This document shows positions 16,994-24,705 of a stretch of DNA of 64,000 nt, piece after piece. The position numbers and the translations under genes are program-made. A model generated the notes under the pieces. It was not told the origin of the DNA. It searched no databases and saw nothing but the letters and a program-made list of their open reading frames with translations. Positions within the stretch are counted from its first letter, which is position 1. Each line of letters opens with the position of its first letter. The stretch is from WRAU01 sp964277385 (lineage in GTDB: Bacteria > Pseudomonadota > Alphaproteobacteria > WRAU01 > Hepatincolaceae), in NCBI GenBank assembly GCA_964277385.1, contig OZ195520.1, positions 682,001-746,000 of the forward strand. Direction: 5' to 3'.

Positions 16994-17191
16994 TATTTTA
17001 TCTCCTTATTTTGTAAATCTAAACTGTGTATCTTGATAACTTGATTTTGATATTTTATCTAATAAAAATTTAACAGAAGAAACATTTTTAAAACTATATG
17101 TTTTCTCTTGATTACAATAATTATATTATTATACAATGATTTATTAAATTCAACTATAAATATACTTATTTTAAAGAATTAGCAATAAAAC

Positions 17192-18400
17192 TTATTGTAT
17201 TTTTTTAGAAATTTTAATTACTGTTGTTCTTGATATACCATACTTTTGAGCAATTTTCGTTTTTGGCAATCCAGAGCTTATATCTTCTAATAATTTTGAA
17301 ATTGCTATGGTGCTTTTAATCTTAGCTTCTTTTTTTATTTTTCTTTTCTTTTTTACTACCAATTTCTTAAAACCAAATATACCTAAATCTTGGGCTTCTT
17401 TTAATATTTCTCCATTATTTATTATTATTTTATCTATACTTCTGACTCCTTTATGTTTTTTTAAATGAATTAAAAAAGTTATATTGGCATTGATTGTTTT
17501 ATTTATATCTTCTGCAAATACACCATCTATCCCATTCATTTTTAAATTCTCTGCAAAGGCTTCTGCAACTCCATTTACTGCAGAATTAGAATGCATTGTT
17601 AACATAAAACCTTTATGTCCACTATTCATTCCCCTTAATATTAAACCAACATTACCTACTGTCAGTTCTGGAACTAATATTCTATCTGGATTACTACGCA
17701 TTGCTAAGTCAAAGGCATTACCGTAGTCTTCATCTTTTTTTGCATAAACCTCACTAACTTTTTGGTCTCCCTGAAAAATATAATCGTGAATATCACCTAT
17801 TACATTCATTAATTCATTATCTGAAATATGTTGAATTAAAAGGTTATTAAAGGTAGTTTTTCCACTTCCTGTTCCTCCTATTACAAAGGTTGATAATGCC
17901 TCTTTGGATATATATTTTACTAAAAAATTAAACTCTAGCTCAGTAAGACCAAAATCTTTATAGTCATGATATACTACATTATCGTTCAATCTTATAGATA
18001 TTTTTATACCACTACCTATAGAATTCCCTATTTTACCTGTAAATCTAAATTTATTAACTGGTAACATTAAACTTACTTGTGCATCTGTAGATGTTAGCTT
18101 TTTGGGAGCTATTGAACTTACGAAATACATTAGTGTTCTTAGATATTCTTTCGTTAAATTTTCATCATCTAAAAATTCTTTAATATCTCCTTTTTTAATT
18201 AGCGTTACTTTTTGATATTCATTAATTTGAAAATCTTCTATTTCTGGATTTTCAAAATATTTAATTAAATGCTTTCCTATAGCAGAAAAATATTCTCCTT
18301 TTTTGCCATTCCATTCTAGTTCTCTAATATTAGAATTATTGGAATTAGACTTTTCCAATTTTGATTTTCCATTTTCCAGTCTCTTTTCCACTTTTTCCAC
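17192..18400 (-). CDS. virB11: T4SS ATPase VirB11 with C-terminal HTH domain
   Basis: 402-aa traffic ATPase of the VirB11/PulE family. Walker A is GGTGSGKT at 175-182, the Asp/His box region is IGDIHDYIF, Walker B NPDRILVPEL, and the His box MNSGHKGFMLTMHSN follows. After the ATPase core (about residue 320) comes a basic linker and then a helix-turn-helix of the resolvase/Hin kind (SGLPKTKIAQKYGISRTTV) as the last 40 residues. Standard VirB11 proteins end with the ATPase domain, so the added HTH is unusual. Its ATG overlaps the stop of the relaxase gene. Confidence 0.93.
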   Translation of the reverse strand: MEKVEKRLENGKSKLEKSNSNNSNIRELEWNGKKGEYFSAIGKHLIKYFENPEIEDFQINEYQKVTLIKKGDIKEFLDDENLTKEYLRTLMYFVSSIAPKKLTSTDAQVSLMLPVNKFRFTGKIGNSIGSGIKISIRLNDNVVYHDYKDFGLTELEFNFLVKYISKEALSTFVIGGTGSGKTTFNNLLIQHISDNELMNVIGDIHDYIFQGDQKVSEVYAKKDEDYGNAFDLAMRSNPDRILVPELTVGNVGLILRGMNSGHKGFMLTMHSNSAVNGVAEAFAENLKMNGIDGVFAEDINKTINANITFLIHLKKHKGVRSIDKIIINNGEILKEAQDLGIFGFKKLVVKKKRKIKKEAKIKSTIAISKLLEDISSGLPKTKIAQKYGISRTTVIKISKKIQ

Positions 18401-19467
18401 TATCTTTCCAATCCTTTTGACTTCTTAGCTTTCTTATTGGAATACATTTTAAGTGTACCTTTTTCATACACTTCTGTTTTTCTTAAAGTAAACCATTCCT
18501 TTGGCTTTTTTATATTAAATAAACTAGGATTTTTATTTATTGTTCCACTTGCTACAGATTTATTTTCTTTGTACATATTTAAAAACATATTAATATCTTC
18601 ATCACTCATTCCTAAATCTTTAAGTCTGTTTGTAGTGGATTTATTTGTTTCTAGTTGTTCAAATTTATTCTTTTTGTACATCTCCACCCATAATGGAATT
18701 GTTTTATAATAGTATTGTGGTAATTTTTTCTTTTTCTTTTTTTTATTAACTTTAGATATAACCTCCTTATCTATATCATATTCAACCATCTTAGATTGAT
18801 TGCTATCCATTGATATTCCATGATTTATACAACTATCCCTCAACTTTTTGTTTAAGTCATATAAATCTTTTGTTCCAATTCTCAACTTTCTATTGGTTAA
18901 ATCATTCTTTTCTTTTACTATTATGTGAGCGTGCATATTCTTTGTATCATCATGAATACCAAAAATATATTTGTGTCCTTTAAACTCTTCATCTAATACC
19001 TTTCTCATAGAACTTTTAAAATCTTCTATCTCTGCATCATTATTTGGTAATGAAAATACACAGTGCCATATTTGCCTACTTTTTAGATTATCATCACTAA
19101 TCGGTTTGCTTGGGTCTTTAAGATTATGCTCATCAGGTATTAAATCGTATCTATTAATCTCTTTGCTCACTTTATCTAAAGATATTAATTCACCAATCTC
19201 ATTCTCTAGTGCAGGTGTTTTTCTTAATACATATTCAAGAGAAATTTTTAAACTATCACAGTTCTTTCTATGTCCTATTGATTTAAAAATTGTATTCACT
19301 TTATTGTTATTAAATCTGCCATTGATATTTGTTCTATTTCTTGTTTGCTTTATTCTGCTGGAATTCCTTAAAGCTCTTTTAGATAGCATTTTTCTATTAC
19401 GATTTAAAATCTCCTCTAATAGATCTCTGCTATATATTTTTTTATAGTATTTTTTTTGCACTCTCAA
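18400..19467 (-). CDS. Relaxase/mobilisation nuclease (VirD2/MobP-like)
   Basis: 355 aa. The metal-binding motif III HDDTKNMHAH gives His172, His179 and His181; SLEYVLRK near residue 79 is the likely motif I with the nicking tyrosine. The enzyme cuts one strand at oriT and stays bound to the 5' end for transfer through the VirB system. The C-terminal half is basic and ends KKAKKSKGLER, a possible secretion signal. It overlaps both mobC upstream and virB11 downstream. Being shorter than VirD2, it lacks additional C-terminal domains. Confidence 0.88.
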   Translation of the reverse strand: MRVQKKYYKKIYSRDLLEEILNRNRKMLSKRALRNSSRIKQTRNRTNINGRFNNNKVNTIFKSIGHRKNCDSLKISLEYVLRKTPALENEIGELISLDKVSKEINRYDLIPDEHNLKDPSKPISDDNLKSRQIWHCVFSLPNNDAEIEDFKSSMRKVLDEEFKGHKYIFGIHDDTKNMHAHIIVKEKNDLTNRKLRIGTKDLYDLNKKLRDSCINHGISMDSNQSKMVEYDIDKEVISKVNKKKKKKKLPQYYYKTIPLWVEMYKKNKFEQLETNKSTTNRLKDLGMSDEDINMFLNMYKENKSVASGTINKNPSLFNIKKPKEWFTLRKTEVYEKGTLKMYSNKKAKKSKGLER

Positions 19468-19774
19468 CTATCCTTTTAATATCGGATACGAGTATCTTTG
19501 CATCTTCATAAGCTTTATACTTAAGTAGTTGATTTAAGTTTCTACCAATGGCGTTAAGCTCTATTATATAAGCTATTATCAGCTCTTTTTCTGATATTGT
19601 TAAAAATGGTTTTATTTCAGAAAAAAGTATCTGCTTTATTAATCCTGTTTGGCTTTTTGTTTTATATTTTTTTAGCAAACTAATAAATTGTTGATACTCT
19701 TTTTTATTAAACCTAATAGTTATTCGTTTAGGAATTTCTCTTTTTTCTTTTATAAAGGGTTTAATAGTACTCAT
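19442..19774 (-). CDS. mobC: Relaxosome accessory protein MobC-like
   Basis: About 110 aa. It starts with a ribbon-helix-helix-like strand (KRITIRFNKKEYQQF) and ends with the MobC signature ELNAIGRNLNQL. MobC proteins bind oriT and help the relaxase melt DNA at the nick site. The ATG at 19774 is chosen because GGAGAT lies 7 bases before it, inside the end of virB4; the next gene, the relaxase, overlaps by 26 bp. Confidence 0.82.
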   Translation of the reverse strand: MSTIKPFIKEKREIPKRITIRFNKKEYQQFISLLKKYKTKSQTGLIKQILFSEIKPFLTISEKELIIAYIIELNAIGRNLNQLLKYKAYEDAKILVSDIKRIVESAKKIL

Positions 19775-22073
19775 ACCATCTATCTCCATGTTCTGCCATT
19801 AGTTTGTTCATTTTATTAACATCTTCAACAGAAGAAGATAAAAACTTTAAATCACTACCTAGTTTTTCTTTTAAATTAACATTTAAAATTACATTTTCAT
19901 TTGGACGTTTTAATAATACAAAATATGGATTTTGATTAGATTTTTGAGTTTCTATTAACTCATTATAAATTGAACTATTAATGCTTAAATTATTTAAAAC
20001 CTCATCATTTATAGCACTTGAACTAAAAATCAATTGATTTTGACACTGATTTAATACTAGCTCCCTTAGTTTCTTTTCTTCTAAAAAAGCATTAGGATTT
20101 TGGAATGCCAACCATACGCAACCCCTCAATTTTCTATGCTCTTGAAGTAACACTTCTATTTGAGACTGAAAATACGGATTTTTAACCATCTTCGCACTCT
20201 CATCTATAAATACAAAATGTCCACGACTGCTTTTACGAGCTTTTTGGCGAATTTTAAACATAATGTAGTAAATTATTGGAGCGGAGAGTTCTTCATCATC
20301 TAATATCTTATCCATTTGAAAATTCAACATACTGCTATCTAAAGAGAATTTATCTTCTTTCGCATTTATGTATTTTGCGTAGTTTCCATTTACCCATATA
20401 TCTAAGTTGTCTCTTATATTACAAGGTGGTAAAGTATCATTCTCAATTAATTCTTTTAGTATTCTATGCTCTTTTGGAAGCAACGATATTGCATTAACAA
20501 AATCCTTTAGTATTTCTTTATCTTCTGGAATTTCTGGTTTTGCAATCATAGATAAAAAGTTATTTAAAAAATCTTTATTATCTTCTCTCTCTAAATCTAC
20601 CTGTAATGGATTTATGGCTAATTCTAAAAAGTTAATATCTTTGCCACCAATCCAGTTTGTAAATACTGATATTCCATTAAATCTATCAAAAGAATAAACA
20701 TCTACATCATTATAGTTCTTTAAAATACCCTTCATTAAATACTGAATAAAAGTTGTTTTACCACCGCCTGTTGGAGCAACTATAACACCATGACCCACTG
20801 CAGCTTTTTCTTCTGATACATGAGTATAAAATCTATAAAGATTATTATAGTTGGTAGAAAATGAAGAAATAGGATTAACTCCCCAATCGCATTTAGAAAG
20901 TCCTTTGGGCATATCTATAAAATCACTCAATCCTGCTATTGTACTTGAGAGAACCTTTTTAGCATAAACTAAGCTATCTGCATATGGAATTAAAAACTTC
21001 ATTGTGTTGTGTAATTTAAAGCCAATTAAACGGCTTAAAAAGAAGAAGTTTAATAGTTTAGTTTCTTCAACTAAAAATATTTCATATTTAGATATTATTT
21101 CTTTAATTTTAACAGTTAATAACAATAAATCTTCTTCACTATCTGCAAAAACTATCATAAAAATATCTGATACGGTTAAATTTGCATCTTCATTATCTAT
21201 TATTTCTTGAGCCTCTTGTACTTCGGTAATTTTTTTATTAGAAACTCTTAAAAAACTATCTAATACTCCAATCTTTCCACTTGAACTAGCATCGGCACTT
21301 GCTGTAATATTCTTTTTATCGTTACTTAATTCTTTTTGCCCCTTTAATTTAGAAAAAAATTTGCTATTGATTATATAATCAAACTCAATATCTGCTGTTA
21401 CTATTTTATTAAAATACTGGCTATCTATTTCACTACCAAAATTAAATGAAAAACATTTAAAATATTTTTTTGCATCAAAATTACTAAGTTCTCCATGAGT
21501 ACTCTCAAAATCTACAGAGGAATAACTACAAATATCATCAATACCTATAACATTATCTTGCTTTAAAGACTTATCTACAAAATTAGCATTCAAGAATAAA
21601 AAATCTAATAGCTCTTGATTTTTTAAAAAATAAGGTTTAAATTCATTCAATCCATTTAGTAATCTATTAGAATTTTCTTTTAAAACTATTTTATTATCTG
21701 ATGTTATTTCAATTAAATTTCTATTTTGATAACCATCTTTTACTTTGAACCTTTTAAATAAAAACTTAATATGAATGTTTTCTTTTAAACCTTTAAAATT
21801 TAAAGCTCTCTCTTTAATTGCTAAGTTATCTGCATTACTTTTATCTAAATCTTCTGAACGGAAATAAGCATAGCCCTTTATTTCTATAACACAAGAAAAA
21901 GAACCATTTTTATTTTCAATAATATAGTCTTCAATAATTTTTCTTGATGGTATAAACTCTGCATATGTATTTGTTAATAATGGTTGCGAATAAAAATATC
22001 TTAAAAAGCTATACATTTGTTTTAAGAATATTAAAGCTAAAAAAACAAATAAAATGTAATAAATTACTAACAT
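19761..22073 (-). CDS. virB4: T4SS ATPase VirB4
   Basis: 770 aa, the full length of VirB4/TrbE ATPases that power pilus assembly and transfer. One N-terminal hydrophobic segment (1-26) is present. Walker A is APTGGGKT at 433-440 and Walker B is HFVFIDESAKM; GCVWLAFQNP and the region around FSSSAINDEVL are the usual later motifs. It follows virB3 and overlaps mobC in the P4 unit. VirB4 is the most conserved marker for such systems, and here it is intact. Confidence 0.95.
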   Translation of the reverse strand: MLVIYYILFVFLALIFLKQMYSFLRYFYSQPLLTNTYAEFIPSRKIIEDYIIENKNGSFSCVIEIKGYAYFRSEDLDKSNADNLAIKERALNFKGLKENIHIKFLFKRFKVKDGYQNRNLIEITSDNKIVLKENSNRLLNGLNEFKPYFLKNQELLDFLFLNANFVDKSLKQDNVIGIDDICSYSSVDFESTHGELSNFDAKKYFKCFSFNFGSEIDSQYFNKIVTADIEFDYIINSKFFSKLKGQKELSNDKKNITASADASSSGKIGVLDSFLRVSNKKITEVQEAQEIIDNEDANLTVSDIFMIVFADSEEDLLLLTVKIKEIISKYEIFLVEETKLLNFFFLSRLIGFKLHNTMKFLIPYADSLVYAKKVLSSTIAGLSDFIDMPKGLSKCDWGVNPISSFSTNYNNLYRFYTHVSEEKAAVGHGVIVAPTGGGKTTFIQYLMKGILKNYNDVDVYSFDRFNGISVFTNWIGGKDINFLELAINPLQVDLEREDNKDFLNNFLSMIAKPEIPEDKEILKDFVNAISLLPKEHRILKELIENDTLPPCNIRDNLDIWVNGNYAKYINAKEDKFSLDSSMLNFQMDKILDDEELSAPIIYYIMFKIRQKARKSSRGHFVFIDESAKMVKNPYFQSQIEVLLQEHRKLRGCVWLAFQNPNAFLEEKKLRELVLNQCQNQLIFSSSAINDEVLNNLSINSSIYNELIETQKSNQNPYFVLLKRPNENVILNVNLKEKLGSDLKFLSSSVEDVNKMNKLMAEHGDRWYEYY

Positions 22074-22080
22074 TTTAATC

Positions 22081-22338
22081 CTATCTTGGTAAAATATTTT
22101 TAATTTTTAAAGCAAAAGGGATAACTAACTTCTCAAGAAAGTAGTTATCTTTTGCAAAAGCTGTAACTGAAATAAGAAAGGTTATTACTATTATAGAAAT
22201 AGGAATAAGTCCCGTTGTACTAAGCGATAAAACAAAATAAATAGGAGTTTGAATTATCATAAACACAAAAAAATATTTTCTATCCACTCCTAAAAATAAT
22301 GATTTTTTAGAAAACTGAGGATAATTTTTTATTTTCAT
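22081..22338 (-). CDS. virB3: T4SS protein VirB3
   Basis: 85 aa from the ATG at 22338 (an in-frame start further upstream would overlap virB2). Two hydrophobic segments near the middle (FFVFMIIQTPIYFVLSL and LIPISIIVITFLISV) and a basic N-terminus match VirB3, a small inner-membrane protein that works with VirB4. Position between virB2 and virB4 is canonical. Confidence 0.85.
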   Translation of the reverse strand: MKIKNYPQFSKKSLFLGVDRKYFFVFMIIQTPIYFVLSLSTTGLIPISIIVITFLISVTAFAKDNYFLEKLVIPFALKIKNILPR

Positions 22339-22351
22339 TATCCAATATTCC

Positions 22352-22666
22352 TTATTTCCAAGAAGCAATCCAATCAACAATCATAATTGCTACAGAAATC
22401 ATAAATACACCTGCACCAATTTGAATTAATTTCATTGTATTAAATTGAGTAAACATACCCATTAAAACAAGTCCAATAAAAGCTACACCAGCAATAGAAA
22501 GTGCTACTAACTGAAATGTGGATATACTTTTTTCCAAATTAGTATTTAATGTTACCAATGGGTCGCCTGCGCCAAAACCTAATGTTGGGCATAAAGAAAC
22601 TATTGAAACTATTCCTAGTATTAAGAAAATTTGAAAGATTGATATATAATTGATGTTTTTAATCAT
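22352..22666 (-). CDS. virB2: T4SS pilin VirB2/TrbC
   Basis: 104 aa, first gene of the P4 unit. A long signal sequence ends near GFGAGDP; the mature part has two hydrophobic helices separated by a short polar loop, with SIAGVAFIGLVLMG and the IQIGAGVFMISVAI segment typical of VirB2/TrbC pilins. VirB2 is the main subunit of the conjugative pilus. AAGGAG precedes the start. Confidence 0.9.
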   Translation of the reverse strand: MIKNINYISIFQIFLILGIVSIVSLCPTLGFGAGDPLVTLNTNLEKSISTFQLVALSIAGVAFIGLVLMGMFTQFNTMKLIQIGAGVFMISVAIMIVDWIASWK

Positions 22667-22732
22667 AAATACTTACTCCTTAAGTTGTTAAAATCGTACA
22701 ACTTTAATATAAAACTAATGCTTTGATATTAG

Positions 22733-22757
22733 TATTTATAAAAATTAAGTTTTTTAA
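22733..22757 (-). promoter_or_regulatory. Conserved element P4 upstream of the virB2-virB11 unit
   Basis: Same 25-bp element as P2 and P3. On the minus strand: TTAAAA, 17 bases, TACTAA, followed by TATCA. It lies 66 bp before the virB2 start codon. Confidence 0.65.
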
Positions 22758-22841
22758 GTTAAAAATTAAAAAATTTATTCAGCAGAAAACCAGCATAAAG
22801 CTAGGTTTTCAAGTTATCATTTTATTAAATTATGGAATAAT

Positions 22842-22906
22842 TTAAGGGTGCAACCCCTTGTAAAATCAGGAGTTCTAGCATTTTGTCTGACAAAATGCGG
22901 TTCCTG
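22842..22906. other. Candidate origin of transfer (oriT)
   Basis: A 21-base hairpin with perfect 10-base arms (GCATTTTGTC/GACAAAATGC, 22878-22898) is extended outward by CAGGA/TCCTG. Next to it, on the minus strand, GGTTGCACCCTTA at 22844-22856 resembles the IncQ-type nic consensus (AGTGCGCCCTTA). A hairpin beside a nic-like core, upstream of the mobC-relaxase unit, is the usual oriT layout, although the gap between hairpin and core is longer than in RSF1010. No nicking data; inference from pattern. Confidence 0.45.
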
Positions 22907-22974
22907 CATAGTTATTTGATATGTCTTAAAGCTAAGTATTCCCTTGTTTTTATATTTTGAAATAAAGTTATTAG

Positions 22975-23142
22975 TTTGAACAGTAAAGTTGTACAGTAAA
23001 ACAGCATTGTAAGCCTTACAATAAAAGGAGTTAGGTAATTATAGTTTGAACAGTTTTGGTTGATTTTTTAGAAAATTTGAACACTAAAACAAAGGTTTAA
23101 CCGTTGTATATACTACATTTAAACAATTTTAATTTGAACATT
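22975..23142 (+). repeat. Four TTTGAACA repeats
   Basis: TTTGAACAGT at 22975 and 23045, TTTGAACACT at 23076 and TTTGAACATT at 23133, all in one orientation and without a coding frame. They could be binding sites for MobC, a regulator or a replication/maintenance protein of the element. Confidence 0.5.
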
Positions 23143-23157
23143 TTATAAATAAAAAAA

Positions 23158-23204
23158 GAGCTAAAAACACCGAACCCATTAAACTTCGGTTTTTAGCCCT
23201 TTTA
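23158..23204 (-). terminator. Terminator with bulged stem, upstream of oriT region
   Basis: Stem GGCTAAAAA/TTTTTAGCTC-like continued by CCGAA/TTCGG after an unpaired CA, then a T-run on the minus strand. It shares CTAAAAACACCGAA with the terminator at 5783-5836. No gene ends here, so it may terminate a non-coding transcript from the structured region to its right. Confidence 0.55.
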
Positions 23205-23333
23205 AAATACTTTTGCATTTTTTTATAATCAATCCCCTTATAGACTCTAATAAACATCTACAGGTAGCAGAATAAACTTTAAAATACCTTATTTAATTAT
23301 AATATTAATATTTATAAATTATTTATTTTTTGT

Positions 23334-23458
23334 ATCTGTGTGTAATGTGGATTACTACGAAGTAGTTATCCAAGCGTGGTTGTTAATAGTCTTGTGTTAA
23401 ACTCGTTTAGAGTTTTACACAGACTTATTAATAATCCTTGAGCGTCATTTCCACAGAT
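23334..23458. other. Cloverleaf-like nested inverted repeats
   Basis: An outer stem ATCTGTG/CACAGAT closes two inner hairpins: TGGATTACTAC/GTAGTTATCCA with a 3-base loop (23348-23372), and GTGTTAAACTC/GAGTTTTACAC (23394-23420) extended by AATAGTCT/AGACTTATT. No coding frame crosses it. It may be a structured RNA, a single-strand origin or a protein-binding cruciform of the conjugative element. Confidence 0.5.
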
Positions 23459-23482
23459 ATCTTAATTCTAATAATGTATTAT

Positions 23483-23686
23483 TATGTATATATAGATACT
23501 ATATACATATAGATTATGTATTATTATGGAGAGCATTAAACACCTTATATTATATGACCTGTAAAACTTTTTAAAATCCAATTATGCGTAGATAAATTAC
23601 CAATTATGCGTTAATATCATAAAAGCTAATTTTATAATAAATTATTAAACTTCTAATTATGCGTTAATCTACTTCTAATTATTTGT
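23483..23686 (+). repeat. Palindrome and AATTATGCGT iterons
   Basis: A palindrome TATGTATATA/TATATACATA (7-base centre) at 23483-23509 is followed by AATTATGCGT at 23580, 23602 and 23655 and a variant AATTATTTGT at 23677. The two members of each pair are 22 bp apart, two helical turns. A DnaA-box-like CTATCCACA lies at 23712. Iterons plus such a box resemble a plasmid-type origin, but no replication initiator gene is seen. Confidence 0.5.
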
Positions 23687-23812
23687 TGATAACTTACTTC
23701 TTTTTACGAATCTATCCACAGAAGATAAAATGCAAACAATATATTTGTTACTATGACCGATTTATGACCGAAATTTCATAAAAATAGATAAAAACTAGCA
23801 AAAATTGACAAA

Positions 23813-23849
23813 ATCAGGATACTAAAAAAGCTAGAAGATTTGCTCTCTA
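23813..23849. repeat. 37-bp direct repeat, right copy (candidate attachment site)
   Basis: Perfect match to 752-788. It includes most of the tRNA-His terminator hairpin and lies on the 3' side of the tRNA, so the conjugative element occupies the usual position downstream of an intact tRNA gene. Confidence 0.65.
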
Positions 23850-23852
23850 GCC
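23822..23852 (-). terminator. tRNA-His terminator
   Basis: On the minus strand GGCTAGA, a 9-base loop region, TCTAGC, then TTTTTT, about 20 bp after the tRNA end. Its sequence is duplicated at the left boundary of the conjugative element. Confidence 0.8.
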
Positions 23853-23872
23853 TTTATAAATTATAGATTTTA

Positions 23873-23950
23873 TGGGGCGAGTAACCGGATTCGAACCGGC
23901 GACCCTCTGAACCACAATCAGATGCTCTAACCAACTGAGCTATACCCGCC
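23873..23950 (-). tRNA. tRNA-His (GTG)
   Basis: Cloverleaf with an 8-bp acceptor stem (GGCGGGTA/TACTCGCC), including the extra 5' G that pairs with C73 and is diagnostic for tRNA-His. The anticodon loop TTGTGGT between TCTGA/TCAGA gives anticodon GTG, the T arm is CCGGTTCGAATCCGG, and CCA is encoded. It is intact although mobile DNA borders it on both sides. Confidence 0.97.
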
Positions 23951-24090
23951 ATAATAAGCAACAATTAATAGTAGCAAAAATTATTAATTTTTCAATAATT
24001 ATTTTTTTAATTATACACCTTACCAAGGTAATAATTTGTACACTATATATATAAAGAGTTTAAGAGTATAAAATTATGATAGTTTATAGA

Positions 24091-24315
24091 TTATTTAATT
24101 AAAGGAAAACCTGAAGGAATTACTAGTACATCTTTCTCTCTCACTACACTCGGGAAATTACTTATGTGGTATTCTCTACCGTCCTTCTTAGTTGTTTTGT
24201 AAATACGAAATAGCCAGTTCTCTTTGGTAGCTTTAACCAATACTTTGTCTTTAGCTAGATAACCTTCTAACTTTAGTTCTAATATTTCAGAGATAGAGAA
24301 ATATTCTTTAAGCAT
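24091..24315 (-). pseudogene. Mu-type HTH domain (transposase A N-terminal fragment)
   Basis: 74 aa. FSISEILEL, then KENWLFRIYKTTKKDG and REYHISNFPSVVRE follow the Mu-type DNA-binding domain found at the N-terminus of MuA transposase and of the Mu repressor (ENW...GxGREYHIxxLP). Full MuA is over 600 aa and no further transposase sequence follows, so this is a solitary domain: either a truncated transposase or a small regulator that still binds phage ends. It lies next to the Ner-like gene, as A does in Mu. Confidence 0.65.
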
Positions 24316-24354
24316 TTATCTAGCCTCTGATCTCATTTTTGGAGTATATAAATA

Positions 24355-24585
24355 TTATTCTTTTGGTTGTGGTCTTAATCTGTTTCCATACTCATCGTAT
24401 CTATTTGGAAATATATCTTTTGGATGCATTCCTAACACTTCGGCTATTGCTTGTTCTCCTTTGATATGTGGAGATGAAACTGCTAGTCTACAAATTCCTC
24501 TACTTAATCCATTCTTTCTATCTAAATCAACGAAGGTAATACCTTTCTTTGCTAATTGGTATTTAATATCCGCTACATCCATCAT
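24355..24585 (-). CDS. ner: Ner/Nlp-like transcriptional regulator
   Basis: 76 aa. IKYQLAKKGITFVDLDRKNGL then KGEQAIAEVLGMHPKDIFPNRY match the winged-HTH Ner (Mu) and Nlp/SfsB families, where the C-terminal GEQxIAxxLGxxPxxIWPSRY is the signature. Ner represses early transcription in Mu. It is divergent from an Xre repressor gene across a 120-bp operator region, the same arrangement as c and ner in Mu. Confidence 0.85.
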   Translation of the reverse strand: MMDVADIKYQLAKKGITFVDLDRKNGLSRGICRLAVSSPHIKGEQAIAEVLGMHPKDIFPNRYDEYGNRLRPQPKE

Positions 24586-24645
24586 TTATCCTTTTTTCTT
24601 TTTGTGATATATATATTATTACTTATATAGATTATAATAATACGA

Positions 24646-24680
24646 TTTTTTAGCATTATCAACTTATTAATACTAAAAAA
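24646..24680. promoter_or_regulatory. Operator-like inverted repeat between ner and xre
   Basis: TTTTTTAG at 24646-24653 and CTAAAAAA at 24673-24680 form an inverted repeat, with TAGCATTA repeated directly on both sides. It sits in the divergent promoter region and is the natural binding site for the Xre or Ner product. Confidence 0.5.
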
Positions 24681-24705
24681 TAGCATTAAAGGATTAAAGG
24701 TAATT

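Noticed and set aside
22975..23686. CRISPR array from the repeated short motifs near oriT
   Set aside because: Repeats are 8-10 bases, irregularly spaced, of two different types, and no cas genes are present.
789..23812. A tyrosine or serine integrase for the conjugative element
   Set aside because: No frame has the RHR-Y or serine-recombinase motifs. The HTH at the end of VirB11 looks like a resolvase HTH but lacks any catalytic domain.
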